64,000 bases of DNA from Paenibacillus marchantiophytorum (GCF_014640555.1 NZ_BMHE01000039.1:1-64000), one strand, 5' to 3'. Numbered from the stretch's first letter, positions 24,977 through 34,804 are shown. Notes: generated by a model not told the origin, from the sequence alone. A program made the numbers and translations.

Positions 24977-26620
24977 CTACTTTTTCGATTTATACTGGGT
25001 ATAGGCTTGTTGATAAATTTCCAGGTAGCGTTTAATGTTCATTTTGTCCAGAGTGCTCAAGTAGTTGTTCCACTCCTTGTCAATGTCCAGCGATCCTGTA
25101 ACCGTCTTCGCAAAAAATTCAGTGCGGTAGTCCGTAAGCGTCTTCTCAAGCGTAGAAAGCTCCTCCGATTGTTCGTTTGTGAAGAACAACGGCGGCACAA
25201 TTTTGCTTGGATCGGTTGCGTATGGCTCGTATTTTTTAGTTTCATTATACAAAATAAGTTCAAGTGAATTTTTCGGATCCGCTACCACGCTTAATCGCAA
25301 ATCGTTGGTCCGCAGCGAAGGTCCCGCCTGTGCCCAGTGGATGTTCTGCAGCTTGCCAAACGTGGCAATCGGTTTCCATTTCGCTTGCTTGCCGTTCACG
25401 CCTAGCTCACCTTGCGCTGGACGCACCCACTCCTGATCCGGGCGGCCCTGCGTGCTGCGCAGCGTCGCTTCTTCTGAAAGCAGCAAGTCAGCCATACGGA
25501 AAGCGGCAGCGGGATTTTTGGCCTTATTGGTAACGACATATTGACCTGTAGATACCGCATATGGATTATACGCAGTTGAGCGTATGCCAGACGGTCCTTT
25601 GAGTGGCGGCACGGATACATAGTCTTTGAATCTCGGGTTATCCGCATCGACAAAGACCGTTTGGTTTTGGGAGGCGATCGCTCCCGCGATCGGGATTTCC
25701 GGGTTCATGCCCATTTGCTTCAACTGGTTCCTATCCTGTGTAAATGATTGTGGAGATACCAAACCTTCAGCAAACAGTTTATGAATATACTTCAAAGCTT
25801 CCTTCCACTCCGGTTGATTATAGGCAACTTGAATCTTCCCGTCCTTAACAAATTTCAAGTTGAAATCCTTCTCTACAAAAGCGCTGGTCAGAAACAAGTC
25901 CAGTGTCGAGGAAGGGCCGTTGGTAGCGCCGACTAGCGGGATCTCATCTGCCTTGCCGTTTCCGTTCGGATCTTTTTCTTTGAAAGCTTTGAGTACTTGA
26001 TAGAACTCGTCTGTCGTTTCTGGCATTTTTAATCCGAGCTTGTCTAGCCATGTTTGATTAATCCACATCTTTTGACCGAGTGAACAGTGGTAGCAATCAT
26101 TCACCTGAGGGACCGAATAAATTTTGCCGTCAGGCATCGTAATCAAATCTTTGACATAGGAAACCTGCTCGAACATCTTTTTCATTTCCACGCCATATTT
26201 ATCAATATACGGGTTCAGCGGAATAAACACGCCATCCTTACCGTAAATCGACTGCTGAACCGGTGATACGTTCAAATTAAGCAGCACGTCCGGATAATCG
26301 CCGCTTGCGAGTGAAACGTTTAGCTTCTCTGCAAATGTCTTTTCTGGAGCGACTTCCCAATCGATGTGAATGTTCGTTTTCTCCTCCAGCCACTTGGTGA
26401 ATTCGTTCGTTGCGAAGTTTTCGACAATGCTGGAGCCTTTGACCATAACCCTTAGCGTCGTCTTTTCTTTCGTGATCGGGAATACCCCTGCTGCTGTTAC
26501 TTGATCGTCACTGCCTGCTTCCTTCTTTGGATCTGCACCCTTTTGTCCACTGTCCGCACATGCGCTTAGAAGCGCTAGAGAAGCGGTAACTGCCACTAAA
26601 GCTGTTAACCCTTTTTTCAT
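24977..26620 (-). CDS. LplA-type sugar ABC solute-binding lipoprotein
   Basis: A 547-residue lipoprotein (ALLSAC, lipidated Cys21) of the large family 1 binding proteins used by Paenibacillus for oligosaccharides. Typical blocks are FTKWLEEKTNIHIDWE, LASGDYPDVLLNL, and MADLLLSEEATLRSTQG. The start is the ATG at 26620 with AAAGGGGG upstream. It lies 13 bp after the LplC-type permease gene and forms, with two permeases, a complete importer lacking its own ATPase; a shared MsmX-type ATPase elsewhere is expected. It should deliver the lyase products to the neighbouring cytoplasmic enzymes. Confidence 0.9.
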   Translation of the reverse strand: MKKGLTALVAVTASLALLSACADSGQKGADPKKEAGSDDQVTAAGVFPITKEKTTLRVMVKGSSIVENFATNEFTKWLEEKTNIHIDWEVAPEKTFAEKLNVSLASGDYPDVLLNLNVSPVQQSIYGKDGVFIPLNPYIDKYGVEMKKMFEQVSYVKDLITMPDGKIYSVPQVNDCYHCSLGQKMWINQTWLDKLGLKMPETTDEFYQVLKAFKEKDPNGNGKADEIPLVGATNGPSSTLDLFLTSAFVEKDFNLKFVKDGKIQVAYNQPEWKEALKYIHKLFAEGLVSPQSFTQDRNQLKQMGMNPEIPIAGAIASQNQTVFVDADNPRFKDYVSVPPLKGPSGIRSTAYNPYAVSTGQYVVTNKAKNPAAAFRMADLLLSEEATLRSTQGRPDQEWVRPAQGELGVNGKQAKWKPIATFGKLQNIHWAQAGPSLRTNDLRLSVVADPKNSLELILYNETKKYEPYATDPSKIVPPLFFTNEQSEELSTLEKTLTDYRTEFFAKTVTGSLDIDKEWNNYLSTLDKMNIKRYLEIYQQAYTQYKSKK

Positions 26621-26633
26621 GTAAAAACCCCCT

Positions 26634-27527
26634 TTAGCCTTTGAGTGATCCAATCATCATGCCTTTGACAAAATGCCTTTGTATGAATGGATAGATGATG
26701 AGCACGGGCAGCGTAGACACGACGATAAGGGAAAATTTCAAAAGCTCCCGCAGGCCATCCCTTGCTGCTTGATCGGCAACGTCGGTGATCATCGACGCGT
26801 CGACCTCGTTTTGCACCAAAATATCCCTTAATACCAGTTGAATCGGGTACAACTCCTGATGTTTTAAATAAAGCAGCGCGTTAAAATATTGGTTCCAATG
26901 TCCGACTGCGTAAAATAAGGAGATGACCGCTATGATCGGACCTGACAAAGGAAGCACGATTTTCCGCACAAATGTAAAATCACTGCATCCATCCATTTGA
27001 GCCGCTTCAAGCAATTCATCCGGAATGGTCGTTTGAAAATACGTGCGGGCAATAATCATATTCATAACGGCAAGAGCTCCCGGAATAATTAAAGACCACC
27101 TTGTGTCAATCATACCGAGCTCTTTCACAACCAGATAAGACGGGATCAATCCGCCAGAAAACATCATGGTGAATACAAACAAAGCCATAATGCTATTGCG
27201 TGGCATAAAATCTTTTCTGGACATCGGATAAGCCGCAATGAGTGTAAAGAGCACATTGATCGTCGTTCCCACTACGGTATAAAAGACTGAATTCAAAAAG
27301 CTCGACATAATTAAACGATGCTTGAATACCGCTTCATAACCCGCTAGCGTCGGCTCGACCGGATACAACCAGACTCTGCCGGAAATAACCGCTGTGGATG
27401 AACTGAAGGAAGCGCTGACAATGTAAACCAACGGATATAGTATCGTAATCGTAAAAATGAATAGGATGATGTAATTCACAATTGTAAAAAGCCTGTCATC
27501 TGCACTTTCTTTAATGCTTCCCATCAT
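26634..27527 (-). CDS. LplC/YtcP-type ABC sugar permease
   Basis: A 297-residue permease with six helices. The first is YIILFIFTITILYPLVYIVS, and the EAA-like loop reads PDELLEAAQMDGCSDFTFVRKIVLPLSGP. The C-terminal FIQRHFVKGMMIGSLKG is characteristic of the CarB/LplC branch. It sits 15 bp downstream of the partner permease in the same operon. Confidence 0.92.
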   Translation of the reverse strand: MMGSIKESADDRLFTIVNYIILFIFTITILYPLVYIVSASFSSSTAVISGRVWLYPVEPTLAGYEAVFKHRLIMSSFLNSVFYTVVGTTINVLFTLIAAYPMSRKDFMPRNSIMALFVFTMMFSGGLIPSYLVVKELGMIDTRWSLIIPGALAVMNMIIARTYFQTTIPDELLEAAQMDGCSDFTFVRKIVLPLSGPIIAVISLFYAVGHWNQYFNALLYLKHQELYPIQLVLRDILVQNEVDASMITDVADQAARDGLRELLKFSLIVVSTLPVLIIYPFIQRHFVKGMMIGSLKG

Positions 27528-27542
27528 AAACGTGCCTCCTTA

Positions 27543-28517
27543 TTACCACAGACTGGTTTGCCCCAACTTTCTGGCTATCCGGTTGACGAGAACCAGCAGG
27601 ACCAGATTAATGACTGATTTGAACAATCCAATGGCAGACGAGTAGGAATAGTTGATGGCTGTTGATGCCAAACCAACTTTATAGACGAAAGTATCAATGA
27701 CCTCAGATGAGCTCATATTCAGCGGATTCTGCATCAGCAATACCTTTTCAAAGCCGATGTCCAGCACATGGCCGGTGTTCATGATCAGCAAGATAACAGC
27801 AACCGGCATAATACCCGGTAAGTCGACGTGCCACATTCGCTGTACTTTATTGGCCCCATCCACAACAGCTGCCTCGTGCAGCGAAGGATCGACAGCTGCA
27901 AGCGCTGCCAAATAGATGATGCAGGAAAAACCAACGTTTTGCCAAATACCAGACCAGACAAAAACGTGTGAAAACCATTCAGGTATGCCCATGAAATTAA
28001 TTGCCGGCAAGCCGAAATATTTCATAATCGTTTGAATCAGGCCAACCCGCGGGTCCATCATTTGTAGAATAATACCTACCATCACGACGACAGAAATAAA
28101 ATGCGGTGCGTAAGTAATCATTTGCACGGTTTTCTTAAAGAAACGAGCGTTTACGTAATTCAAGGAAAGCGCAAGAATGATTGGGAACGGAAACCCCGCA
28201 AATAAACTATAGATGCTGAGAAGGATCGTATTTTTCATAATTCGCACAAACTCATACGAATGGAAAAAACGATCAAAATGCTTCAGACCAACCCATTCAC
28301 TGCCCCATACCCCTTTAGTAGGAATATAATTTTTAAAAGCAATCAAAGCCCCATACATCGGCACATACTTGAATATGAGCAAATAAATAATCGGCAGCAG
28401 CATAAGAACGTAGAGCTGCCAATGACTGGATGCGTTCTTCTTCAGTCTAGACAAGTAACTTTCCTTTTTAACGACAGATGCAGACAATATCCCCCTCTTG
28501 CTAGCCGAAACTTCCAT
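27543..28517 (-). CDS. LplB/YteP-type ABC sugar permease
   Basis: A 324-residue permease of the LplB branch: YVLMLLPIIYLLIFKYVPMYGALIAFKNY, the EAA loop AAVDPSLHEAAVVDGANKVQRMWHVDLPGI, and a C-terminal NRIARKLGQTSLW, which is the usual end of this branch. The start is the ATG at 28517 with GGGAGGGAT before it; the longer in-frame reading has no ribosome site. It heads the importer and lies about 100 bp downstream of the YesM-type kinase gene. Confidence 0.92.
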   Translation of the reverse strand: MEVSASKRGILSASVVKKESYLSRLKKNASSHWQLYVLMLLPIIYLLIFKYVPMYGALIAFKNYIPTKGVWGSEWVGLKHFDRFFHSYEFVRIMKNTILLSIYSLFAGFPFPIILALSLNYVNARFFKKTVQMITYAPHFISVVVMVGIILQMMDPRVGLIQTIMKYFGLPAINFMGIPEWFSHVFVWSGIWQNVGFSCIIYLAALAAVDPSLHEAAVVDGANKVQRMWHVDLPGIMPVAVILLIMNTGHVLDIGFEKVLLMQNPLNMSSSEVIDTFVYKVGLASTAINYSYSSAIGLFKSVINLVLLVLVNRIARKLGQTSLW

Positions 28518-28613
28518 AAATCCCTCCCTCTCTCGATGTCCATGACTCGGTATGTTTGATGTCTTTCCTATATGTAGCATACAAAACTAGGGACAGCCGG
28601 GCATTGTGCTGTT

Positions 28614-30419
28614 TTACACCGGCATGACTTTTTTTGCGCTGGACGACGGCATGCGAATCGTAACCTTCGTACCTACACCCAGGTCGCTTTGTATCGAAAG
28701 TCCATACTGTTCTCCGAACACCATCTGAATCCGATTATGCACATTGAGCAGCCCGATGCTGCCCTCGAATGTGGGTTGTGTATCCAACAGACTTTCCTCC
28801 CGGCTGTTCTGGAAACGCGTATTTATTTGAAGAAGCGTCTCCGCTTCAATGCCGCATCCATTATCTTCTACAATGACATAAAAATCCGCTTCATCCTTCC
28901 AGGCGTCAATAATAATCGTGTGCGTATCCTCGATCCCATAGGGAAACGCATGCTTAAACACATTCTCGACCAAGGGCTGCAGCGTTAAGCGAACCATGCT
29001 GTCCAGCAAGTAATCCGTACTGATGCGAACATCAATTTCAAATTCCCGCTGATTGCGATATTTCATAATAGACATAAAATACAGAATGTGTTTAAGCTCG
29101 TTAGCTACCGTAATTTCTTCCAAATCTGTGCGTATGGAATAGCGCAGCATATACGACAGAGAACGAACGATGTCTTTAATTTCGCTTGATTTCTGGATAA
29201 CAGCGTAACAAATAATAATTTCTAACGTGTTGTACAAGAAGTGCGGATTAATCTGTAATTGCAGCGCTTGAAATTCGGCCAGCTGCCGTTTCATTAAGTT
29301 GTCCTGATTGCGCAGCTCGGTCTCATAAACCCGATCGACAAGCTCTTCCAGCCGGGTGACCATCGTATTGTAGCTGGTAATAAGCTGATCCATTTCATCA
29401 CGGCTTCCAGTCAGAGGTACGCGGGTCCACTGACCTTTGGCCGTCTGACGCATCCCATTTTCCAAAAGTCGAACTGGACGAACGATAGATTGACCGAAAC
29501 GATAAGCTAGAAATAAAGCCAAAATCAAGGTAAAGATACCTACGAGCAGCGTTGTTTGCCGCAAGTCTGAAATCGGCTTGCTCTGTTCAGCAACCGACAT
29601 GCTGGCCACCAGTGTCCATCCGGAGTAGTCGGACTTGCGACTAAAGAAAACCCGTCCCGGTTCTCCAGGCAATTCAAATATTTGGTCTTTGTTAGCTTCA
29701 ACCGTATTGAAATGCATGCCGTCAAGCTGCTTGCCGATCCGGCTCGCATCCGGATGGTATAAGATTCTCCCATGATCGTTAACGATGAAGAAATACCCGG
29801 ATTTCCCGAGTTTTATCCCCTTCCAGAGCGTGTTCAACTCCCCTATCTTGAGTTCGAAGCCCATGATGCCTTTGAATGATTTCGACGAGGTTCGGTCGGC
29901 CAATTTGCGAATCAGTGTGAGATGTCCGTCCAGAAATCCGGATTCCTGAATCGTCAGCTTTCCGTTTATATCATCGTCCTCCTTCATCTGTTCGATATAT
30001 TCTTCAAAGCCTTTATAATTAAAAGGAACAATATGGACATTGAAATCCGTTGCCTGGAACCCGTTATAACCGACAATGTACGTCATGGATATTTCCGGGT
30101 TATTGATGAGAACCGGTTGAAAGACCCCCTTCATAGCCAATTCAGATGTATAGAAGCCAGAAGTCGAATGGTTTGGAAGATCCAGCGCCTCCTTCACGAC
30201 AGGAGAGATTAGAATGGAAACCGTTGCCCGCTCATAGCTTTTCAGGAATAAATCGGTTTCATGCAAGACAATATCCACGATTTGAGTCAGCAGCGCTTCA
30301 TACTGATTCTCCAATTCGTTGGACGACCGCCAATAACCGGTAACCCCCACCGTCACCAAGGTCAGCGCGATAATAATGACAAAGTAAAGGTAAACCTTGC
30401 GTACTAAGCTGTTTTTCAT
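28614..30419 (-). CDS. YesM-type sensor histidine kinase
   Basis: A 601-residue kinase with two membrane helices (about 8-28 and 285-306) around an extracellular Cache-like domain, then a HAMP region, a His_kinase domain with QLQINPHFLYNTLE (phosphorylated His in NPHF) and an HATPase with VEDNGCGIEAE and a GLLNVHNRI loop. It is the standard Paenibacillus partner for sugar importers and likely senses an extracellular saccharide, directly or through the binding protein. Its ATG overlaps the response-regulator stop (TAATG), so the two are coupled. Confidence 0.93.
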   Translation of the reverse strand: MKNSLVRKVYLYFVIIIALTLVTVGVTGYWRSSNELENQYEALLTQIVDIVLHETDLFLKSYERATVSILISPVVKEALDLPNHSTSGFYTSELAMKGVFQPVLINNPEISMTYIVGYNGFQATDFNVHIVPFNYKGFEEYIEQMKEDDDINGKLTIQESGFLDGHLTLIRKLADRTSSKSFKGIMGFELKIGELNTLWKGIKLGKSGYFFIVNDHGRILYHPDASRIGKQLDGMHFNTVEANKDQIFELPGEPGRVFFSRKSDYSGWTLVASMSVAEQSKPISDLRQTTLLVGIFTLILALFLAYRFGQSIVRPVRLLENGMRQTAKGQWTRVPLTGSRDEMDQLITSYNTMVTRLEELVDRVYETELRNQDNLMKRQLAEFQALQLQINPHFLYNTLEIIICYAVIQKSSEIKDIVRSLSYMLRYSIRTDLEEITVANELKHILYFMSIMKYRNQREFEIDVRISTDYLLDSMVRLTLQPLVENVFKHAFPYGIEDTHTIIIDAWKDEADFYVIVEDNGCGIEAETLLQINTRFQNSREESLLDTQPTFEGSIGLLNVHNRIQMVFGEQYGLSIQSDLGVGTKVTIRMPSSSAKKVMPV

Positions 30420-31444
30420 TACTTAATCCCAAGCAGCGCGCGATATTCGGTAGGGGAATAGCCCGTTGCCTTTTTGAAGACTCTGGAGAAATGGGGGTAG
30501 CTTTCGTAACCGACTTCGGCTCCAATATCAATGATTTTGTAGTGCGGAACGGCAAGCAGTTGTTTGGCTTTGTCAATTCGTTTGCGCATCCGGTATTGCA
30601 CGAAGGTCTCATTCGTATTTTTCTTAAAATAATGACTGAAATAGGTCGGTGTTACGCCTAGCTTCCCAGCAACCATGTCCAGTGAAAGCTCATCCTGGAA
30701 AAGATGCTCTTCGATGTACTGAATAGCCGCCTCCAAAACATTGATTCTTTCATGCTTGCGATACTCGCTCAGTCGCTGGATCCATAGGCCGATTTCGGCC
30801 TGAAACCATTCATACGTAATTGTGGTGACCGTATTTCCCTCCAAAAGCGGCTTCACCTCCATCTTGTACGCCCCTCTGGCATTCAGTTTCTTGAGCAGCA
30901 GCCTGACAGCGTCGCATACCCGCTGGTACTGCTGCATGTCCGTATCACTGGGGAACAACTCCCTCTTTCCCACCTCAAGCAGTTCATTGGCCCGGACCGT
31001 ATCCAACATCCACACCGCTTCCTCCAATTGATCGATCCACTGTTCAAAAAGGGTGAAGGAAATAAGCGCCGCATCCCGCATGGCGAGCACTTTATCCAGC
31101 ACTGGAAAAAGTTCGATTTCTGTAATAGGTTTCAGCAAATATTCCTGCACGCCGTAAGACATGCATTTTTGTGCATAAGCAAAATCCCCGTATCCCGATA
31201 GCACAACGACTTTGGTGAAGAGCTTGAGCTGCTGCTGAATATTTCGACAGAGCTCCAGACCGTCCATACGCGGCATCCGAATATCTGTCAACACAACGTC
31301 AGGAGGGTTAGCGATGATGTTCAACAACGCGGACTCACCGTCCGTAAACGTATCGATCTCACTAAACCGTTGATATTCCCAAATTAACGTTTTGAGGCCA
31401 ATCCCGATGATAGGTTCATCGTCAACAATAACAATTCTGGCCAT
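30419..31444 (-). CDS. YesN-type response regulator with AraC output
   Basis: A 341-residue regulator. The receiver domain has VDDEPIIG near the start, Asp54 in VLTDIRMPRMDGLEL and the conserved Lys in YLLKPITE. The C-terminus has the double HTH of AraC type (YIEEHLFQDELSLDMVAGKLGVTPTYFSHYFKKNTNETFVQYR). It is phosphorylated by the YesM-type kinase encoded just downstream and should activate the importer and the sulfatase behind it, and perhaps the GH95-like gene upstream. Confidence 0.93.
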   Translation of the reverse strand: MARIVIVDDEPIIGIGLKTLIWEYQRFSEIDTFTDGESALLNIIANPPDVVLTDIRMPRMDGLELCRNIQQQLKLFTKVVVLSGYGDFAYAQKCMSYGVQEYLLKPITEIELFPVLDKVLAMRDAALISFTLFEQWIDQLEEAVWMLDTVRANELLEVGKRELFPSDTDMQQYQRVCDAVRLLLKKLNARGAYKMEVKPLLEGNTVTTITYEWFQAEIGLWIQRLSEYRKHERINVLEAAIQYIEEHLFQDELSLDMVAGKLGVTPTYFSHYFKKNTNETFVQYRMRKRIDKAKQLLAVPHYKIIDIGAEVGYESYPHFSRVFKKATGYSPTEYRALLGIK

Positions 31445-31585
31445 TCGCTTGCCCCCCTGTTTATAACGTTAACCACCTTTATTATCTCCCGATTCCCGTT
31501 AACCTGGATACCCCTTAAAACCTGAACAGCGTCATCAAAATCGAAAAAACCCTTAGTTAATAATCCGAATGGGCATGCAAAATGA

Positions 31586-31623
31586 AGACAGACCGTTCGG
31601 CAAGCCTGCCGAGCGGTCTGTAT
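31586..31623 (-). terminator. Hairpin after the GH95-like gene
   Basis: CAGACCG.TCGGCA and TGCCGA.CGGTCTG form a strong stem around AGCC. The minus-strand tail is TCTTCATTTT, so it is a modest terminator or read-through attenuator before the YesN gene. Confidence 0.65.
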
Positions 31624-31673
31624 ATGGGCATGTGGCTGAGTAATCACAGCCATATTGCAAAAAGCCACGCCTT

Positions 31674-33881
31674 TTAATGCATCGGCAGGCCATAAAGACG
31701 CCAAGGCTTGCGTCCTCCAAAATATCCGCACATATGGCTCTCCGCCGGTACAGGCTGAATTTCCCATGAACGTGCTGCGGCGTGGTCGGCATTGTAAAGC
31801 ACAGCTTCTTCGCCCTGCGGCAGCTCAAGTTCATAAACGCCTCCGCCCAGAGAGCGAAGCTGCACCTCCGAGCTTGCGGACATCCGAATGTCGCCCATCA
31901 TGTCAGTCTTAATGCGGCATGGCAGTCCGGCCAAGCTTTTGACCCTGATCCATGCCGTAGCTCCTTCCGAACGAGTCGCGCTGATCACAAATGCGCCCTC
32001 GGCTCGTAAATCATGGAACACAGCTTCCTTCCATTCGGAAGGAACAGCTGGGAATACCCTGATCTCTTCTCCCCAGCTTTGCAGCAGCATATCGTGGATC
32101 GCTTCAGCGCCTGCGAGCGGCGACTCGAGGACGGGACCCGCTTCCTTGTACATCGTGTTCGGTTTCAGAAGATGCATCAACGTCTTCAAGTACTTGAGCG
32201 CTTCGTCTCCTTCCCCCACTGCGGCAGCTATGGAAGCCGCACCGGTAAACGTGAAACCGCGCAAGTCTCCCTCACGGGATAGCCAATGACGAAGCGAGCG
32301 CACGATGAGCTCTCGTTCCTCCGGCGCATCGCCGCTCACCAGATGCAGCGGGAAGACAGCCATCAAGTGGCTGAAATGCCGATGACCGAATTCCAACTTC
32401 TGGCCCCTGCCGACCATGAAGCCAGTCTCGTCGACTGGCAGCGGCGTTAATTGCGCCAAAGTCTCTTCCCAGCGGGCGCGGCCAGGGTCCTCTAAGCCAA
32501 GGATGCTGCAAATACGCAGCAAAGTTTGGCAGCCCCAGCGCAGCAATGCCAAGTCATAATGGGTATCCGGTACGGCTAACTGCAGGAACGAGCCGTATTC
32601 GGGCGAGATCATCGGGGGCAGATGCCATTTCCCGTCATCGCCTTCCTCCAGCAGATGCAAATAGTACTGCACACTTCGCTTCAACAGCGGAAATAGCAGT
32701 TCCTTGAGCATAGGCGTGTCCATCGCATGGCGGTAATGCCTCCATAAGTTATGGCACACCCACGTCAAGTTGCCTACTTCGGCGCCGACAGGGCCGACCA
32801 AGTCATAGCTCATACTGCGACCCAGCCCTGCCGAATCTTCACGGTACTGCTCTGGTACGTTGCAGATTAACTGCTCCATATTGTCGCGAAAAGCACGAAC
32901 GAGCGATTCGCCGAGCTCCAGACGGCCTGATGTATAGACAGGTGAATAGCTCATTTGGACATTCATATTAAACCAGACACCAGCCCATGGTGTCGTCGTG
33001 AGCCATGGTCCTTGATTGTCCATGATCATCCCACCCGCACGGGTTGCGGAAGCCAGCTTGTACATTTGCACCCAATAAAAGCCTTCCAGCATCGTATCCG
33101 GGATGGAAACAAAGCTTTGGCGATAGTAATCATGCCACCAACTCCGGTGCGCTTCCACCCAAGCCGCCCACGGCTGCGTTGCCGCTTCTCGAACGTTCGT
33201 TTCCGTATTATGCTGTGCCTGATCACTGAAACCGTTCCCGATCGAAAGCCATAGCTGGCGCAGGTTTGCCCCCTCCTCTGCCTGCGCTTCCAGCCATGCC
33301 GTCGTACAACCTCCATCATGTTGGAACCTCTGCACGCCAACCGTCAACCCATCCTCCTTGGCCTGCCTGGTAACTTCTGCCTGTGGGATATACTGATTCA
33401 GGTTGCTGCCATCGGCGTTCTTGAGCACCGGGTCCACTTCACTGTAAGCGTACCACTCCATACTAGCGTCTTTCTCGCCTTCACTAGTTTCCAGTTCCAC
33501 AGCCAGCACCTTATCCTGGCTGTGGACGAAAGCGCGGACCTTCACCGTGCCAACCGTCGTTGTAATGTCCGCCCGCATCTCCGCATTCCACAAATCAACC
33601 CGAATGCTTGACGGTTGATAATACCAGCCAACCAGTTCAAGGTGCAGCTCGCCAACCGGCACACGAGGCGGGAATCCGCCTCCAGGCTTATGCGCCGTGA
33701 CGTCTGTGCATCCGAGCACCAAACGCAGCACATTGCGTTTATCGCGATGTTCCTCACTATATATCATGGCCCCGATCACTCCGTTGCCGATAAAAGCCCC
33801 CTCGTCCCACGAAATCGGCTTAACGGACCAAGTCATGTCATGTCTTGCCATAAATGATGGCCAGTCCACCTTCGTCTTCAT
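31674..33881 (-). CDS. GH95-like glycoside hydrolase
   Basis: A 735-residue enzyme without a signal peptide. The N-terminal beta-sandwich has PISWDEGAFIGNGVIGAMIYSEE, which matches the W-x-x-A-x-P-I-G-N-G-R-L-G-A-M start of GH95. The middle is an alpha/alpha6 barrel with PPMISPEYG, holding the candidate acid (Glu), and GHRHFSHLMAVFPL, the family's H-R-H-x-S-H-L block. GH95 enzymes release alpha-L-fucose or alpha-L-galactose. Here the sequence is divergent, so the sugar is open. The start taken is the ATG at 33881; a GTG 5 codons upstream is possible. The gene lies first in a minus-strand row, 230 bp upstream of YesN. Confidence 0.72.
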   Translation of the reverse strand: MKTKVDWPSFMARHDMTWSVKPISWDEGAFIGNGVIGAMIYSEEHRDKRNVLRLVLGCTDVTAHKPGGGFPPRVPVGELHLELVGWYYQPSSIRVDLWNAEMRADITTTVGTVKVRAFVHSQDKVLAVELETSEGEKDASMEWYAYSEVDPVLKNADGSNLNQYIPQAEVTRQAKEDGLTVGVQRFQHDGGCTTAWLEAQAEEGANLRQLWLSIGNGFSDQAQHNTETNVREAATQPWAAWVEAHRSWWHDYYRQSFVSIPDTMLEGFYWVQMYKLASATRAGGMIMDNQGPWLTTTPWAGVWFNMNVQMSYSPVYTSGRLELGESLVRAFRDNMEQLICNVPEQYREDSAGLGRSMSYDLVGPVGAEVGNLTWVCHNLWRHYRHAMDTPMLKELLFPLLKRSVQYYLHLLEEGDDGKWHLPPMISPEYGSFLQLAVPDTHYDLALLRWGCQTLLRICSILGLEDPGRARWEETLAQLTPLPVDETGFMVGRGQKLEFGHRHFSHLMAVFPLHLVSGDAPEERELIVRSLRHWLSREGDLRGFTFTGAASIAAAVGEGDEALKYLKTLMHLLKPNTMYKEAGPVLESPLAGAEAIHDMLLQSWGEEIRVFPAVPSEWKEAVFHDLRAEGAFVISATRSEGATAWIRVKSLAGLPCRIKTDMMGDIRMSASSEVQLRSLGGGVYELELPQGEEAVLYNADHAAARSWEIQPVPAESHMCGYFGGRKPWRLYGLPMH

Positions 33882-33997
33882 CAACAAAACCCACACCCTT
33901 TCCTATTGCTCACACCTCGCTCCATTTAAATATACCTCCGTACATGGGAGGTATCATTGCGTTTATTTGCTGCACTATGACCTTTTTTGTTTTTTGC

Positions 33998-34750
33998 GTG
34001 AAAAGGAACTATGATCCGCTAATTGGCGGGAACCGGGGTAAAAGCAGTATGGAAGGGAACTGAGGTGCGCTATTTAAGCGGAACATGCTGATTCCGACCG
34101 GGAAATGGTGAAATAGCGGATCGTAGTTCCCTTTGGCGTGGAATTAGGTGGTTTTCAGCTTTATAGCGGATTCTAGTTCCCTTGGGCTTTACAATAACAC
34201 AGTGCGCAATGTGAAAAGGAACTACGATCCGCTAATTGGCGGGAACCGAGGAAAAAGCAGTATGGAAGGGAACTGAGGTACGCTATTTAAGCGGAACATG
34301 CTGGTTCCGACCAGGAAATGGTGAAATAACGGATCGTAGTTCCCTTTGACGTGGAATTTGGCGGTTTTCAGCTTTATAGCGGATCGTAGTTCCCTTTGGG
34401 CTTTGCGATGACAGAGAGCGCAATGTGAAAGGAACTATGATCCGCTAATTGACGGGAACCGGGGGAGAAGCAGTATGGAAGGGAACTGAGGAGGCTGTCG
34501 ATTCATTGTGGACAGTTTTCAAAATTACCTGTGGAAGGCTCTCAGATCAATTTAAATTTTATCTGTGTAATGCTTATTCAAAAAAGTCGCTCTAAAGGCC
34601 TAATTTCAGCACATTTCGAGCACTGTTCCAAGTTGCTCACAATGAATCGACAGCCTCCTGAGGTGCGCTATTTAAGCGGAACATGCTGATTCCGATCGGG
34701 AAATGGTGAAATAGCGGATTCTAGTTCCCTTGGGCTTTACGATAACAGCA
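33998..34750. repeat. Tandem array of family A repeat units (213-214 bp period)
   Basis: Units begin at 33998, 34211 and 34425, each with GTGAAA(A)GGAACTA.GATCCGC, a GGGAACTGAGG.GCGCTATTT motif and inverted AAATAGCGGATCGTAGTTCCC motifs. Units 1 and 2 are over 90 percent alike by eye. Unit 3 lacks one internal inverted motif, as expected from recombination between adjacent copies, and is split by a MITE. It occupies the gap between the GH95-like gene and the MDR gene; no coding frame is convincing. Confidence 0.88.
34491..34657. mobile_element. 167-bp MITE with perfect 20-bp terminal inverted repeats
   Basis: The ends are GAGGCTGTCGATTCATTGTG and its exact reverse complement. Flanking CTGAG copies (34486-34490 and 34658-34662) are the probable target duplication. 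The uninterrupted target is preserved in the two neighbouring units. No protein is encoded, so movement would depend on a transposase elsewhere. The GGCTGTC tip recalls IS1182-type ends, which is only suggestive. Confidence 0.85.
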
Positions 34751-34769
34751 GTAGACGCCAAACACAAAG

Positions 34770-34804
34770 AAACTAAGCAGATACAGCCGCTTAGCTCCTT
34801 TTTC
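34770..34804 (-). terminator. Terminator of the MDR gene
   Basis: On the minus strand CTAAGC pairs with GCTTAG around GGCTGTATCT and is followed by TTTCTTTG. It lies about 130 bp past the stop codon. Confidence 0.5.

Noticed and set aside
24754..25035. Plus-strand frame giving a G-L-L/P-G-E-G repeat protein over the sulfatase minisatellite
   Set aside because: It arises because the 15-bp repeat is open in several frames; no ribosome site and the sulfatase frame is the one joined to a real domain.
33998..34750. Regular spaced repeats that might suggest a CRISPR array
   Set aside because: Repeat period is over 200 bp, units are similar throughout and there are no unique spacers or cas genes.
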